From JAPXLN01 sp033809515 (GTDB taxonomy: Bacteria; Bacillota; Sulfobacillia; Fermentithermobacillales; Fermentithermobacillaceae): 64,000 nucleotides of DNA. The first letter of the stretch is position 1. Each line of letters opens with the position of its first letter. The DNA is taken from NCBI GenBank assembly GCA_033809515.1, contig JAPXLN010000006.1:24206-88205 (forward strand), written 5' to 3'. The notes under the pieces were generated by a model, which saw nothing but the letters and a program-made list of their open reading frames with translations, made no database searches and was not told where the DNA came from. Shown here piece by piece: positions 51,199 to 59,702 of this stretch. The position numbers were made by a program, and so were the translations under genes.

Positions 51199-52463
51199 TG
51201 AGTATGGCGGAAATAGTTGGTATAAAGGCAAGGCAAATTCTGGATTCCCGGGGTAATCCCACCCTGGAAGTGGACGTTTTGCTGAGCGATGGTTCCTGGG
51301 GCAGGGGGATGGTTCCTTCCGGAGCATCTACAGGCACCTATGAAGCCCTTGAACTCAGGGACAAGGAAAAGGCGTACAACGGACGAGGAGTCAGAAAAGC
51401 GGCTGCAAATGTCAATGATATTATTGCGCCGGAGCTTGTGGGCCTTGATGCCACTGACCAGCCGCTAGTTGATAAGACCATGATTGGGCTGGATGGCACG
51501 GCCAATAAGTCACGATTAGGAGCTAACGCAACCCTGGGAGTGTCCATGGGAGTGGCCGCTGCCGCAGCTCAATCGGCGGGCCTTCCTCTTTACCGCTACA
51601 TTGGAGGAGCAGGTGCCAGGGTCCTTCCGGTCCCCTTCATGAACGTCCTTAACGGAGGACGCCATGCTGACAATAACGTGGACATACAGGAGTTCATGGT
51701 AGCGCCCGCAGGCGCAAAAAGCTTTGAGCACGGTCTTGAGATGGCTGTTGAGGTCTACCATGCTCTCAAGTCTGTTCTCAAGGGCAAAGGCTATTCCACA
51801 GCAGTAGGCGACGAAGGCGGGTTCGCGCCTAACCTGACATCAAACGAAGAGGCCCTGGAACTGCTGACGGCCTCCATTAAGAAGGCCGGGTATGTTCCGG
51901 GAAAAGACTGTTTCCTGGCTATAGATGCGGCAGCTTCCGAATTCTATCAAGACGGCAGGTACGTGCTTGAGGGAGAGAAGTGGGAAGGCCATGCCGGAGA
52001 CCTGGTAAAGAAGTACCGGAATTGGGTTGGTTCATACCCTATTATCTCCATAGAGGACGGTCTTGCCGAGGACGACTGGGAAGGCTGGGTGGTCTTAACC
52101 AAAATGCTGGGAGACAGAGTTCAGATAATCGGCGACGATCTATTTGTGACCCAGCGGCAGCGAATAGAAAAAGGCATAGCTGCTGAAGCAGGCAACTCGG
52201 TTCTGATTAAGTTGAACCAGGTCGGTACGGTCACAGAGACTCTTGAAGCTATAGAAGTTGCACGCAATGCCAGATATCGCTGGATGGTATCCCATCGATC
52301 AGGTGAAACCGAAGACGCGTTTATCGCTGATTTTTCGGTTGCCCTGGGCGGAGGCCAGATCAAGTCAGGTGCGCCGTGCCGGAGCGACAGAGTCGCCAAG
52401 TACAACCAGCTACTGCGTATAGAAGAGGAACTGGGTAAGTCCTCTGTTTACGGCAAGGTCTGA
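51198..52463 (+). CDS. eno: Enolase
   Basis: About 421 residues. I-K-A-R-Q-I-L-D-S-R-G-N-P-T-L-E-V-D-V, G-A-S-T-G, the loop A-N-A-T-L-G-V-S, metal ligands in I-S-I-E-D-G and G-D-D-L-F-V-T, L-I-K-L-N-Q-V-G-T and S-H-R-S-G-E-T-E-D are all present. It dehydrates 2-phosphoglycerate to PEP. Three clustered starts (GTG 51195, ATG 51198, ATG 51204) are possible; the exact one does not affect the core. Coupled to gpmI. Confidence 0.97.
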   Translation: MSMAEIVGIKARQILDSRGNPTLEVDVLLSDGSWGRGMVPSGASTGTYEALELRDKEKAYNGRGVRKAAANVNDIIAPELVGLDATDQPLVDKTMIGLDGTANKSRLGANATLGVSMGVAAAAAQSAGLPLYRYIGGAGARVLPVPFMNVLNGGRHADNNVDIQEFMVAPAGAKSFEHGLEMAVEVYHALKSVLKGKGYSTAVGDEGGFAPNLTSNEEALELLTASIKKAGYVPGKDCFLAIDAAASEFYQDGRYVLEGEKWEGHAGDLVKKYRNWVGSYPIISIEDGLAEDDWEGWVVLTKMLGDRVQIIGDDLFVTQRQRIEKGIAAEAGNSVLIKLNQVGTVTETLEAIEVARNARYRWMVSHRSGETEDAFIADFSVALGGGQIKSGAPCRSDRVAKYNQLLRIEEELGKSSVYGKV

Positions 52464-52518
52464 ACGGCTGGATTATCTATGGCCGTGATGCTAGAATTAG
52501 TCCGAAGGAGTGACGGTT

Positions 52519-52746
52519 TTGCTGATAGCCCTTAGAATACTGCACTGGCTGGTAACCCTCGGCCTAATAGTGACAGTCATAATGCAGCCCGGACAGAGTG
52601 CCGGATTGGGCATGATTAGCGGCGGGGCTGAGGCCTTGATGGGCCGCAGGAAGAAGGGGCTGGATGAGTTTCTGTCTAAGCTGACAGTGGTCCTGGCCAT
52701 TGCTTTTGTGGTCACATCTATAGGGCTTACGATGCTGCGTCGCTGA
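52519..52746 (+). CDS. secG: Preprotein translocase subunit SecG
   Basis: 75 residues with two membrane helices (about 5-22 and 51-70) and the family segment M-Q-P-G-Q-S-A-G-L-G-M-I-S-G-G-A-E-A-L between them. SecG assists SecYE-mediated secretion. TTG 52519 is placed 8 bases after AAGGAG; the GTG at 52510 overlaps that site. secG after eno is a common Firmicutes arrangement. Confidence 0.93.
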   Translation: MLIALRILHWLVTLGLIVTVIMQPGQSAGLGMISGGAEALMGRRKKGLDEFLSKLTVVLAIAFVVTSIGLTMLRR

Positions 52747-52770
52747 AACCTGAGGGTCAACCTCACACAC

Positions 52771-52816
52771 CATAACCCGGAGACCGTGAATTTTGGGGTC
52801 AGGGTTATGTATTTTT
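52771..52816 (+). terminator. Rho-independent terminator of the glycolytic operon
   Basis: Perfect 8-bp outer stem CATAACCC (52771-52778) with GGGTTATG (52802-52809), an inner GACC/GGTC extension, and a T-rich tail. Confidence 0.8.
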
Positions 52817-52836
52817 GGGGAAAGGGGTCTTCTTAG

Positions 52837-54870
52837 TTGCTCAGCTTAAAGTGGGCGGCTGTGGCTCCCGTAGCAGGCCTGGCCGCGCTCATATTTACCC
52901 TGTTTCTTCGAGCTAAGGTACTGGCAAGTGATCCCGGGACAGAAGAAATGCAAGAGGTTTCTTCTGCCATCCAGCAAGGGGCCATGGCGTTTCTGAGGAG
53001 AGAGTATCGCTCTCTGGCCATGTTTGTGGCGTTTGCGGCCATTGTCATTTTCGCAGCGGGGTTCTTGACTCCGCCTGAGGTAATGAGACCTCAGACTGCA
53101 CTGGCCTTTCTTCTTGGCTCAGCCTGCTCTGCCCTTGCAGGTTACATAGGCATGCGAACAGCTACGGCCGCCAACGTACGAACAACCCACGCAGCTACTA
53201 AGGGTACCGGGTCTGCGCTCAGCGTGGCTTTTTCCGGCGGGGCTGTGATGGGAACCACCGTGGTTGGCCTGGGGCTTCTAGGCCTGGGCATCGTGTTCTG
53301 GCTTTTTGGAGACGTCAACGATCCTGCTTCTTTTGGCGTGGTAAACGGCTTTGCCTTCGGCGCTAGTTCCATTGCTTTGTTTGCAAGGGTTGGCGGCGGT
53401 ATCTACACCAAAGCTGCTGACATAGGCGCAGACATTGTAGGTAAGGTGGAGGCCGGCATCCCTGAAGATGACCCGAGAAACCCTGCGGTTATTGCTGATA
53501 ACGTAGGGGACAACGTGGGTGATGTGGCCGGCATGGGGGCAGACCTGTTCGAATCATATGTAGGCTCCATAGTTGCTGCGATGGCCATCGGAGTCATGAT
53601 GAAGGATGAGCGGCTTGCCACTGCGGCCATATTGCTGCCGCTGATGGTGGCCGCATCAGGCATCGTATCGTCGTTGCTGGCGATCCTGTTTGTCAGGCAT
53701 TCCAAGGGCGACCCTGCGCGGGTTCTCAGGACAGGCTCTATTGTAGCCAATGGGCTTACCCTTGTTGCCGCTTACTTGGTTATCCGGTTCACAACGGGCG
53801 CCTCTACTCTGTTCTTGCCCGTTTTGGCCGGGGTTGTTGCAGGAGTAATAATAGGGCTCCTCTCTGAGGTCTATACATCCTCGGATTACTCATCGGTTCA
53901 GAGAATAGCTGAAGCTTCGCGAAGCGGACCTGCAACCAACGTAATTGAGGGTCTGGCAGTGGGGATGAGATCTACGACCATTCCTATTATAATCGTAGCC
54001 CTGGCCATTTTGGTGGCCTTTAGGTTCGGCGAAACAAGCGGGTTTGGGGGTCTCTATGGAATTGCTCTTGCTGCTGTGGGTATGTTGTCGAGCACAGGGA
54101 TGACTGTCTCAGTTGACGCCTATGGACCTATAGCTGACAACGCAGGCGGCATAGCGGAGATGACAGGTCAGGATGCAAGCGTCAGAGAGATAACCGATAA
54201 ATTGGACTCGCTGGGCAATACCACTGCGGCCCTGGGCAAGGGGCTCGCCATTGGATCAGCTGCCCTCACGGCCCTTGCGCTTTTCTCTGCATATTCACAG
54301 GCTGCCGGGATTGCTGCCATCGATCTTATGGAACCTCAGGTCATAGCAGGTGTTCTGATCGGAGGCATGCTCCCGTTTCTGTTCTCAGCTTTGACAATGG
54401 AAGCGGTGGGCAAGACCGCCAATGACATGGTCAAAGAGGTCAGGCGCCAGTTCAAGGACATTCCAGGACTGATGGAAGGAAAGACTTTGCCCGATTACGC
54501 CAACTGCGTCGACATAGCTACAAAGGGCGCCTTGCGTCAGATGACTGTACCTGGGATCTTAGCTGTTGCAGCACCCCTTCTGATAGGTTTTGCGCTGGGT
54601 AAGGAGGCGCTTGCGGGGCTTTTGGCCGGGAGTTTGGTATGCGGAGTGCTCATGGCCATTATGCTGTCTAATGCCGGCGGTGCCTGGGATAATGCCAAGA
54701 AATACATTGAGGCAGGGAACCTTGGCGGGAAAGGCACTGAAATTCACGCAGCGGCAGTAATAGGAGATACAGTAGGCGACCCGTGCAAAGACACTTCGGG
54801 TCCTTCCATCAACATTCTGATAAAGCTTATGAGCATCGTTGCACTGGTGTTTGCATCCCTCTTCAGATGA
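52837..54870 (+). CDS. hppA: Membrane-bound ion-translocating pyrophosphatase
   Basis: 677 residues and about 15-16 hydrophobic segments. Substrate-site motifs: G-G-G-I-Y-T-K-A-A-D-I-G-A-D-I-V-G-K-V-E, D-N-V-G-D-N-V-G-D-V-A-G-M-G-A-D and the C-terminal I-G-D-T-V-G-D-P-C-K-D-T-S-G-P. The sequence N-T-T-A-A-L-G-K-G has Ala where K+-independent enzymes have Lys, so it should be the K+-dependent type; whether it pumps H+ or Na+ is not decided here. It would recover energy from PPi, including that made by PPDK in the PEP-forming direction. TTG start after AAAGGGG. Confidence 0.95.
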   Translation: MLSLKWAAVAPVAGLAALIFTLFLRAKVLASDPGTEEMQEVSSAIQQGAMAFLRREYRSLAMFVAFAAIVIFAAGFLTPPEVMRPQTALAFLLGSACSALAGYIGMRTATAANVRTTHAATKGTGSALSVAFSGGAVMGTTVVGLGLLGLGIVFWLFGDVNDPASFGVVNGFAFGASSIALFARVGGGIYTKAADIGADIVGKVEAGIPEDDPRNPAVIADNVGDNVGDVAGMGADLFESYVGSIVAAMAIGVMMKDERLATAAILLPLMVAASGIVSSLLAILFVRHSKGDPARVLRTGSIVANGLTLVAAYLVIRFTTGASTLFLPVLAGVVAGVIIGLLSEVYTSSDYSSVQRIAEASRSGPATNVIEGLAVGMRSTTIPIIIVALAILVAFRFGETSGFGGLYGIALAAVGMLSSTGMTVSVDAYGPIADNAGGIAEMTGQDASVREITDKLDSLGNTTAALGKGLAIGSAALTALALFSAYSQAAGIAAIDLMEPQVIAGVLIGGMLPFLFSALTMEAVGKTANDMVKEVRRQFKDIPGLMEGKTLPDYANCVDIATKGALRQMTVPGILAVAAPLLIGFALGKEALAGLLAGSLVCGVLMAIMLSNAGGAWDNAKKYIEAGNLGGKGTEIHAAAVIGDTVGDPCKDTSGPSINILIKLMSIVALVFASLFR

Positions 54871-54905
54871 GTTCTTTCTCCCTAAGAAAGGAAAGTGGTG
54901 AGAAG

Positions 54906-55457
54906 TTGACGCGCGATGAGCTTGTCCTGGAAGTCCAAAAGAAGGTCAAGAACAGGAATCTGTTCAAGCACATTTTGGCGGTGGAGGCCGTCATGCGCAG
55001 TCTCGCCCGGCACCTGGGCGAGGATGAAGAGCGATGGGGCGCAGCCGGGTTGCTGCATGACATCGACTATGAAGATACCAAGGATGATCCTGAGACTCAT
55101 AGTCTGTTATCAGGCGATATCGCCCGGGAAATGGGGTTTGACTCTGAGATAGTAGATGCGGTCAAAGCTCATAATGAAGTGCATGGCCTTCCCAGAGACA
55201 GCCTTATGGCCAAGGGGCTATATTGTTCGGACCCTTTGACAGGTCTGATTGTGGCTTCTGCGCTCGTTTCCCCTGGCAAGAAGCTGTCGGCCATAGACGT
55301 TGACTTCGTCATGAACAGGATGGGGGAGAAGGCCTTCGCCCGGGGCGCCAATCGTGAGATCATAGGAGCATGCAGTGAGCTCGGCCTTGAGGTTAGGGAG
55401 TTCGCTACCCTTGGGTTGGAAGCTATGAAAGGCATAAGCACTGAGTTAGGACTTTAA
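54906..55457 (+). CDS. HDIG-domain metal-dependent phosphohydrolase
   Basis: 183 residues; the HD motif is in A-A-G-L-L-H-D-I-D-Y (about residue 52), preceded by K-H-I-L-A-V-E-A-V-M and followed by K-A-H-N-E. Compact HDIG proteins of this type are common in anaerobic Firmicutes; their substrates are not established. TTG 54906 gives the family-like start T-R-D-E-L; ATG 54867, overlapping the hppA stop, would add 13 residues. Confidence 0.85.
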   Translation: MTRDELVLEVQKKVKNRNLFKHILAVEAVMRSLARHLGEDEERWGAAGLLHDIDYEDTKDDPETHSLLSGDIAREMGFDSEIVDAVKAHNEVHGLPRDSLMAKGLYCSDPLTGLIVASALVSPGKKLSAIDVDFVMNRMGEKAFARGANREIIGACSELGLEVREFATLGLEAMKGISTELGL

Positions 55458-55472
55458 GGTGGTCACGCAAGT

Positions 55473-55943
55473 ATGAACCGGGGAGATACCAGGGTTGTCG
55501 TTCAGAACCGGAAGGCCAGGCATGACTATATCGTAGAGGAGCGATTTGAAGCGGGTATCGCTCTTATCGGTTCTGAAGTCAAGTCTTTGAGGATGGGAAG
55601 AGCAAGCCTTGCCGACAGTTACGCTGAGGTTTCCGGCGGCGAGGTCATACTCCGCAATGCCCACATTGACCAGTATGATCCGGCTTCCCGGTTCAACCAC
55701 GATCCCAGAAGGCCCAGGCGACTTCTCCTCCACAAGAGGGAGATCAGGAGGCTGGGAGCTAAGGTCAAGGAAAAGGGCTATACTATGGTCCCGCTGTCTG
55801 TTTATTTCAGAGACGGGCTGGCAAAGGTCGATCTTGCCTTGGTTCGCGGGCGAAAATCCTATGACAAGCGAGAGCTTCTCAGGGAAAAGGACCAAAGAAA
55901 AGACGCAGATAGATCCTTGCGCGAGCGTGAGCGTAGGTTGTAA
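55473..55943 (+). CDS. smpB: SsrA-binding protein SmpB
   Basis: 156 residues. N-R-K-A-R-H-D-Y, G-S-E-V-K-S-L-R, S-Y-A-E-V and Y-D-K-R-E-L-L-R-E-K-D with a basic C-terminal tail are SmpB hallmarks. It binds tmRNA for trans-translation. Its gene ends 42 bases before tmRNA, so the two partners are adjacent. Confidence 0.96.
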   Translation: MNRGDTRVVVQNRKARHDYIVEERFEAGIALIGSEVKSLRMGRASLADSYAEVSGGEVILRNAHIDQYDPASRFNHDPRRPRRLLLHKREIRRLGAKVKEKGYTMVPLSVYFRDGLAKVDLALVRGRKSYDKRELLREKDQRKDADRSLRERERRL

Positions 55944-55985
55944 GCCCCGGGAGTTCATGCTAGTATATTACATACAGTAACATAT

Positions 55986-56335
55986 GGGGGCGAATTAGGT
56001 TCGACGTAGGTAGTTGGGTTTGAGCAGCGAGCATGGGTGCCGCGCCCAATAAGGCGGCAAAAACACAAAAGCCAATAATAGAGCATACGCTCTGGCTGCT
56101 TAAGTAGCAGCCACGGTGCCGTGGGGACTTCTCTCCTACCCTCGAGTCGCCGTCACTAGGAGAGATACCTGCTAGGGGATGTCTGGGACTTTGCAGGGAA
56201 AGTGATTCCGGGCTGGCGGAACCAGGAGCTTGCTCCGGGGCGCATGGGTCCGCAAGATAAAATCCGGAGCTACGCTCGTAGAGACTGAAACTTGGTTACT
56301 TGCGGACGAGGGTGCAATTCCCTCCGCCTCCACCA
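55986..56335 (+). ncRNA. ssrA: Transfer-messenger RNA (SsrA)
   Basis: 350 bases. The 5' end GGGGGCG pairs with CGCCTCC before the 3' ACCA; GGTTCGACG and GGTGCAATTCCC give the tRNA-like half. The tag reading frame runs from a GGC at 56053, directly after an in-frame TAA, to TAA at 56101-56103 and encodes GGKNTKANNRAYALAA (the first Gly may not be part of the tag). The A-L-A-A end is the usual protease-targeting signal. Confidence 0.96.
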
Positions 56336-56431
56336 GAGTTCCACCTATTTCTTGTCTGTCGTATGGTTTTCCTTCGTAATAGCAAGTAACGTCAGCACCG
56401 CTGGTACAGTATTTCTTCTGCGTGGGATTTC

Positions 56432-56461
56432 TTGACTCAGGCTGCAGATGCGAGATATCCT
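56432..56461 (+). promoter_or_regulatory. Candidate promoter of the marR-family gene
   Basis: TTGACT (56432-56437), an 18-base spacer and TATCCT (56456-56461), 47 bases before the start codon. Confidence 0.5.
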
Positions 56462-56508
56462 TGAAGAGTGCGGGCTTGCTCGGACAGTAACGCCGGGAGG
56501 TGCATTCA

Positions 56509-56961
56509 ATGGCTGAGGAGTTCGACAGCTCTGTAGTGAAGATCGAACGCTTGCTTAGGCATGTTGCTTTCATCATTAAGAGACGAGGCCGGGACATATT
56601 AGGAGATTTTGGGATTACCAGTCCCCAGTTTAGCGCACTGCTTGCCCTTCACGAACACAAGGACATGACAATGGGAGAACTATGCGACAGACTCTATCTG
56701 GCATGTTCTACCGCTACTGATCTTATTGACCGCATGGAGAAGAACGGTCTGCTGGAGAGAAATCGTGATCCCCAGGACCGCCGGGTGATACGCCTCACCA
56801 TAACCGGAAAGGGCGAATCCGTTATCTCGGAGGTTATGGACGCCAGGCGTCGTTATGTTGCCTCAATTCTCCAGCATCTTTCCCCGGAAGAACAGGAGCG
56901 CCTTGCTCAGTCTCTGGAAAGGCTCCACTCTCTTATGTTCCATGCGAAGGTGAACTCGTGA
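56509..56961 (+). CDS. MarR family transcriptional regulator
   Basis: 150 residues with a winged helix: I-T-S-P-Q-F-S-A-L-L-A-L, M-T-M-G-E-L-C-D-R-L-Y-L-A-C-S-T-A-T-D-L-I-D-R-M-E-K-N-G-L, then the wing D-P-Q-D-R-R-V-I-R-L. Flanking helices would form the dimer. Regulates unknown targets, possibly the DUF2179 gene 39 bases downstream. ATG 56509 lies 8 bases after GGGAGG. Confidence 0.92.
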   Translation: MAEEFDSSVVKIERLLRHVAFIIKRRGRDILGDFGITSPQFSALLALHEHKDMTMGELCDRLYLACSTATDLIDRMEKNGLLERNRDPQDRRVIRLTITGKGESVISEVMDARRRYVASILQHLSPEEQERLAQSLERLHSLMFHAKVNS

Positions 56962-57000
56962 CGGATACTCTCCAGGTTAACGGGAAGGGTGGGGGCGGCG

Positions 57001-57519
57001 ATGGCCATTGAGTACCTGATAATCTTCTTAGCTCGTATATGCGATGTCAGCCTGGCTACAGTAAGAATGATCCTTGTGGTGCGGGGTAAGCGGTATCCTG
57101 CGGCATTCATTGGGTTTGCGGAAGCCTCCATATACGTTACTGCTTTGAGCCGCATTATCAAGAACATGGACGACCCGTTCAAGATCGTTGCTTACGGGTT
57201 AGGATTTGCTTCAGGCACTATTCTGGGCAGTTTGATTGAGGAGAAACTGGCCATAGGTCACGTCTCACTTCAGGTAATACCGAAAGAAGATGGCGCTGAG
57301 GAGCTTCTGCAGGCCCTTAGAACGTCAGGGTATGGAGTGACGGTCCTGGACGGGCATGGCATGACAGGAAGCAAGATGGTCATGCTTGTTTCTGCCGACC
57401 GAAAGGGCCTGAAAAGGCTTATGTCCCTCATAGAAGAGTTTTCGCCGGGGAGCTTTGTTACGGTCCTGGAGACAAAGACTATCCGCGGTGGGGTCATACC
57501 CTATCGCAAGATGAAATGA
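57001..57519 (+). CDS. UPF0316 membrane protein (DUF5698 and DUF2179)
   Basis: 172 residues. Three membrane helices (about 1-78; I-F-L-A-R-I-C-D-V-S-L-A-T-V-R, A-F-I-G-F-A-E-A-S-I-Y) and a C-terminal DUF2179 domain (about 90-170; V-T-V-L-D-G-H-G-M-T-G, T-I-R-G-G-V-I-P-Y). Widespread in Firmicutes with no assigned function. Downstream of the MarR gene. Confidence 0.88.
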   Translation: MAIEYLIIFLARICDVSLATVRMILVVRGKRYPAAFIGFAEASIYVTALSRIIKNMDDPFKIVAYGLGFASGTILGSLIEEKLAIGHVSLQVIPKEDGAEELLQALRTSGYGVTVLDGHGMTGSKMVMLVSADRKGLKRLMSLIEEFSPGSFVTVLETKTIRGGVIPYRKMK

Positions 57520-57556
57520 TACGGGAGAAGTGACACCGGCGAAAGGAGTGTAGATA

Positions 57557-58333
57557 ATGCGCTGTGACGGCCGAGGGCCCGAGGACTTGCGACCTACAAG
57601 AGTGATACCCAATTACCTCAAGTTTCCTGCCGGTTCCTGTCTTGTTGAAGTTGGGGACACAAAGCTAATATGTACGGCAATGATCGATGACAGGGTACCG
57701 CCTTTTCTGAAGGGTTCATCGTCTGGATGGATTACAGCCGAGTACTCAATGCTGCCAGGAGCTACTCCGACACGAACCCCCAGAGAGGTTTCTCGAGGAA
57801 AACCCGGCGGACGCACTGTGGAAATTCAGCGTCTGATCGGGAGAAGCCTAAGGGCTGCTGTTGATCTGACACGTATAGGCGAAAAGACCATATGGATTGA
57901 TTGCGACGTTATTCAGGCTGATGGGGGCACCCGGACAGCTGCCATAACAGGCGGCTATGTTGCCCTTGTCCTTGCATTGTCGAGCCTGGCGAGGGAACTG
58001 AAATGGGATGCGCTTCCCATTATGGACTATGTGGCAGCTGTGAGCGTCGGCTTGGTTCAGGGCCGGCCTGTACTGGATCTGTGCTATGCAGAGGATTCAG
58101 GGGCAGAAGTTGACATGAACGTGGTCATGACAGGAAGCGGTGAGTTTGTAGAAATCCAGGGAACCGCCGAAGGTTCTCCCTTCAGTCATAGCAGGCTAGA
58201 TGAGTTTCTGTCTCTGGCCGAACACGGAATAAGGTCGCTCATGGAGATTCAGAAAGAAGCCCTGGGGGATATAGCTAATGACATTAAGGCTTGTTCTTGC
58301 CACCGGCAACCCCGGCAAGATCAGGGAGTTTAG
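57557..58333 (+). CDS. rph: Ribonuclease PH
   Basis: 258 residues, slightly longer than typical. R-C-D-G-R-G-P-E-D-L-R-P, G-S-C-L-V-E-V-G-D-T, G-W-I-T-A-E-Y-S-M-L-P and I-D-C-D-V-I-Q-A-D-G-G-T-R-T are invariant RNase PH segments. It trims tRNA 3' ends phosphorolytically. The last 18 codons overlap rdgB in another frame, and this tail is not family-like. Confidence 0.95.
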   Translation: MRCDGRGPEDLRPTRVIPNYLKFPAGSCLVEVGDTKLICTAMIDDRVPPFLKGSSSGWITAEYSMLPGATPTRTPREVSRGKPGGRTVEIQRLIGRSLRAAVDLTRIGEKTIWIDCDVIQADGGTRTAAITGGYVALVLALSSLARELKWDALPIMDYVAAVSVGLVQGRPVLDLCYAEDSGAEVDMNVVMTGSGEFVEIQGTAEGSPFSHSRLDEFLSLAEHGIRSLMEIQKEALGDIANDIKACSCHRQPRQDQGV

Positions 58334-58931
58334 GAGGCTTTTCCACAAGCTTCATCCAGAAGCGTCCTGGGAGCTTCCAGATGCGCGTCAGGAAGGGCTG
58401 AATGATGCAGATGAAACAGGTCTGACATTTGTCGAGAATGCCCGGATTAAGGCCTTGGCAGCAGCAAAGCAGTGCGGCAAGGTCTGTTTGGGCGAAGATT
58501 CCGGCCTTGAAGTGGATTTCCTTTCAGGAGCGCCCGGGATAAAGTCTCACCGCTTTTCATCCTCAGGACTGGATCAGGACAACAACGAGCTTCTGCTGAG
58601 AAAACTTGAGGGTGTCCGCCCGGAACAGAGGACTGCCCGGTATAGGTGTGCAGTAGCGGTGGCGGGACCGCAAGGGATTCTGCTCGAGGCAGAAGGCACC
58701 GTGGAAGGAGCAATACTCCACATTTCCCGGGGTGCCGGGGGGTTTGGCTATGACCCGTTGTTCTGGTGTCCGGAGCTCGGCAAAACCCTTGCTCAGGCCT
58801 CTGATGAAGAGAAGGATAGAGTCAGTCACCGAAGACGCGCCCTCGAAGGCATAGTCCTCTCGTTGGTAGACCTGCTTTGTGAGCCCGCTGCGTCTGCAGC
58901 GGAAAAATTGGTCTTCATTGAGAGGGAATGA
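58278..58931 (+). CDS. rdgB: XTP/dITP diphosphatase (Ham1/RdgB)
   Basis: 217 residues. Start L-V-L-A-T-G-N-P-G-K-I-R-E-F, T-F-V-E-N-A-R-I-K-A, G-E-D-S-G-L-E-V-D-F-L, G-G-F-G-Y-D-P-L-F and S-H-R-R-R-A are RdgB motifs. It removes non-canonical purine triphosphates from the pool. It begins 56 bases inside rph, the usual rph-rdgB pairing. Confidence 0.95.
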   Translation: MTLRLVLATGNPGKIREFRRLFHKLHPEASWELPDARQEGLNDADETGLTFVENARIKALAAAKQCGKVCLGEDSGLEVDFLSGAPGIKSHRFSSSGLDQDNNELLLRKLEGVRPEQRTARYRCAVAVAGPQGILLEAEGTVEGAILHISRGAGGFGYDPLFWCPELGKTLAQASDEEKDRVSHRRRALEGIVLSLVDLLCEPAASAAEKLVFIERE

Positions 58932-58932
58932 G

Positions 58933-59409
58933 TTGATCATAGGAGTCCTCGGAGATACCCACGGAGACCTCAGGCCTGTTCAGAAATGCTTGAACATGAT
59001 GAAAGACGTTGACCTCATCTTGCATACAGGAGACTTTTACGAAGATGCGCAGAAGATCCGGGCTGTTACAGGGATTAGAGTGATAGGCGTTGTAGGCAAC
59101 TGTGACTATATGGTGAAAGGCCCAACTGAGGAGATGTTTGCTGCCGGTACCAGGAGGGTATACTTGACCCATGGCCATCTCTACCGGGTGAAACATGATA
59201 TGGGCTTGCTGGCCCAAAGGGCGAAGGTTCTGGGAGCTGATGTGGTTGTCTTCGGTCACACTCATTGCCCGTTAGTTGTGCAAAAGGACGGGATGCTTTT
59301 CGTGAATCCCGGCAGTCCGAGCAGGCCCGTAGGTACATCGGAGCCTAGATGCGCTGTGCTGGACTTCTCAAGAGCATCGGTCAAGGCAAGGTTGCTTCAA
59401 GTTGTGTAG
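58933..59409 (+). CDS. YfcE/MJ0936-type metallophosphoesterase
   Basis: 158 residues from TTG 58933. Calcineurin-like motifs G-D-T-H-G, H-T-G-D-F, V-V-G-N-C-D, T-H-G-H and F-G-H-T-H-C supply the metal ligands. A small phosphodiesterase of unknown physiological substrate, a common third gene after rph-rdgB. The start lies one base after the rdgB stop. Confidence 0.92.
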   Translation: MIIGVLGDTHGDLRPVQKCLNMMKDVDLILHTGDFYEDAQKIRAVTGIRVIGVVGNCDYMVKGPTEEMFAAGTRRVYLTHGHLYRVKHDMGLLAQRAKVLGADVVVFGHTHCPLVVQKDGMLFVNPGSPSRPVGTSEPRCAVLDFSRASVKARLLQVV

Positions 59410-59430
59410 GGCGGCCGGTATTGGCCGCCC
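59409..59430. terminator. Hairpin between convergent genes, possible bidirectional terminator
   Basis: Perfect 8-bp stem GGGCGGCC/GGCCGCCC with a 6-base loop, between the phosphoesterase and the YjcZ-like gene. No clear T tract, so termination is uncertain. Confidence 0.45.
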
Positions 59431-59448
59431 TCCCGGAGTATCACGTAC

Positions 59449-59553
59449 CTATACCCAGCACCACATTCCGAACACAAGCAGGATAAGAATCAGGAAGATT
59501 ATGAACGCCCAGTTTCCGCCGCCGCCGCAACCAGGACCGCCGACTCCTGCCAT
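59449..59553 (-). CDS. YjcZ-like small sporulation membrane protein
   Basis: 34 codons plus stop. A Gly/Cys-rich head (G-V-G-G-P-G-C-G-G-G-G) is followed by one hydrophobic helix (W-A-F-I-I-F-L-I-L-I-L-L-V-F-G) and W-C-W-V. This is the pattern of YjcZ/YuzK-type small proteins found in spore formers, which have a Gly-rich start and one membrane helix. GGAGGG lies 6 bases before the ATG. Function unknown; spore association is inferred from the family. Confidence 0.7.
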   Translation of the reverse strand: MAGVGGPGCGGGGNWAFIIFLILILLVFGMWCWV

Positions 59554-59702
59554 TCGGAACCCTCCTCTCACAGCATTTCCGGTAACATGTTATGTCAACG
59601 GTTCCTAAGAGGTTACAGGCGTTGGTCTAGACCTGCTCCATAAGCCCGAGACAGCACGAGTTTCTTGAGGCAGTCGCTGATCTAGCGCGCGAGGCCGGCC
59701 CA

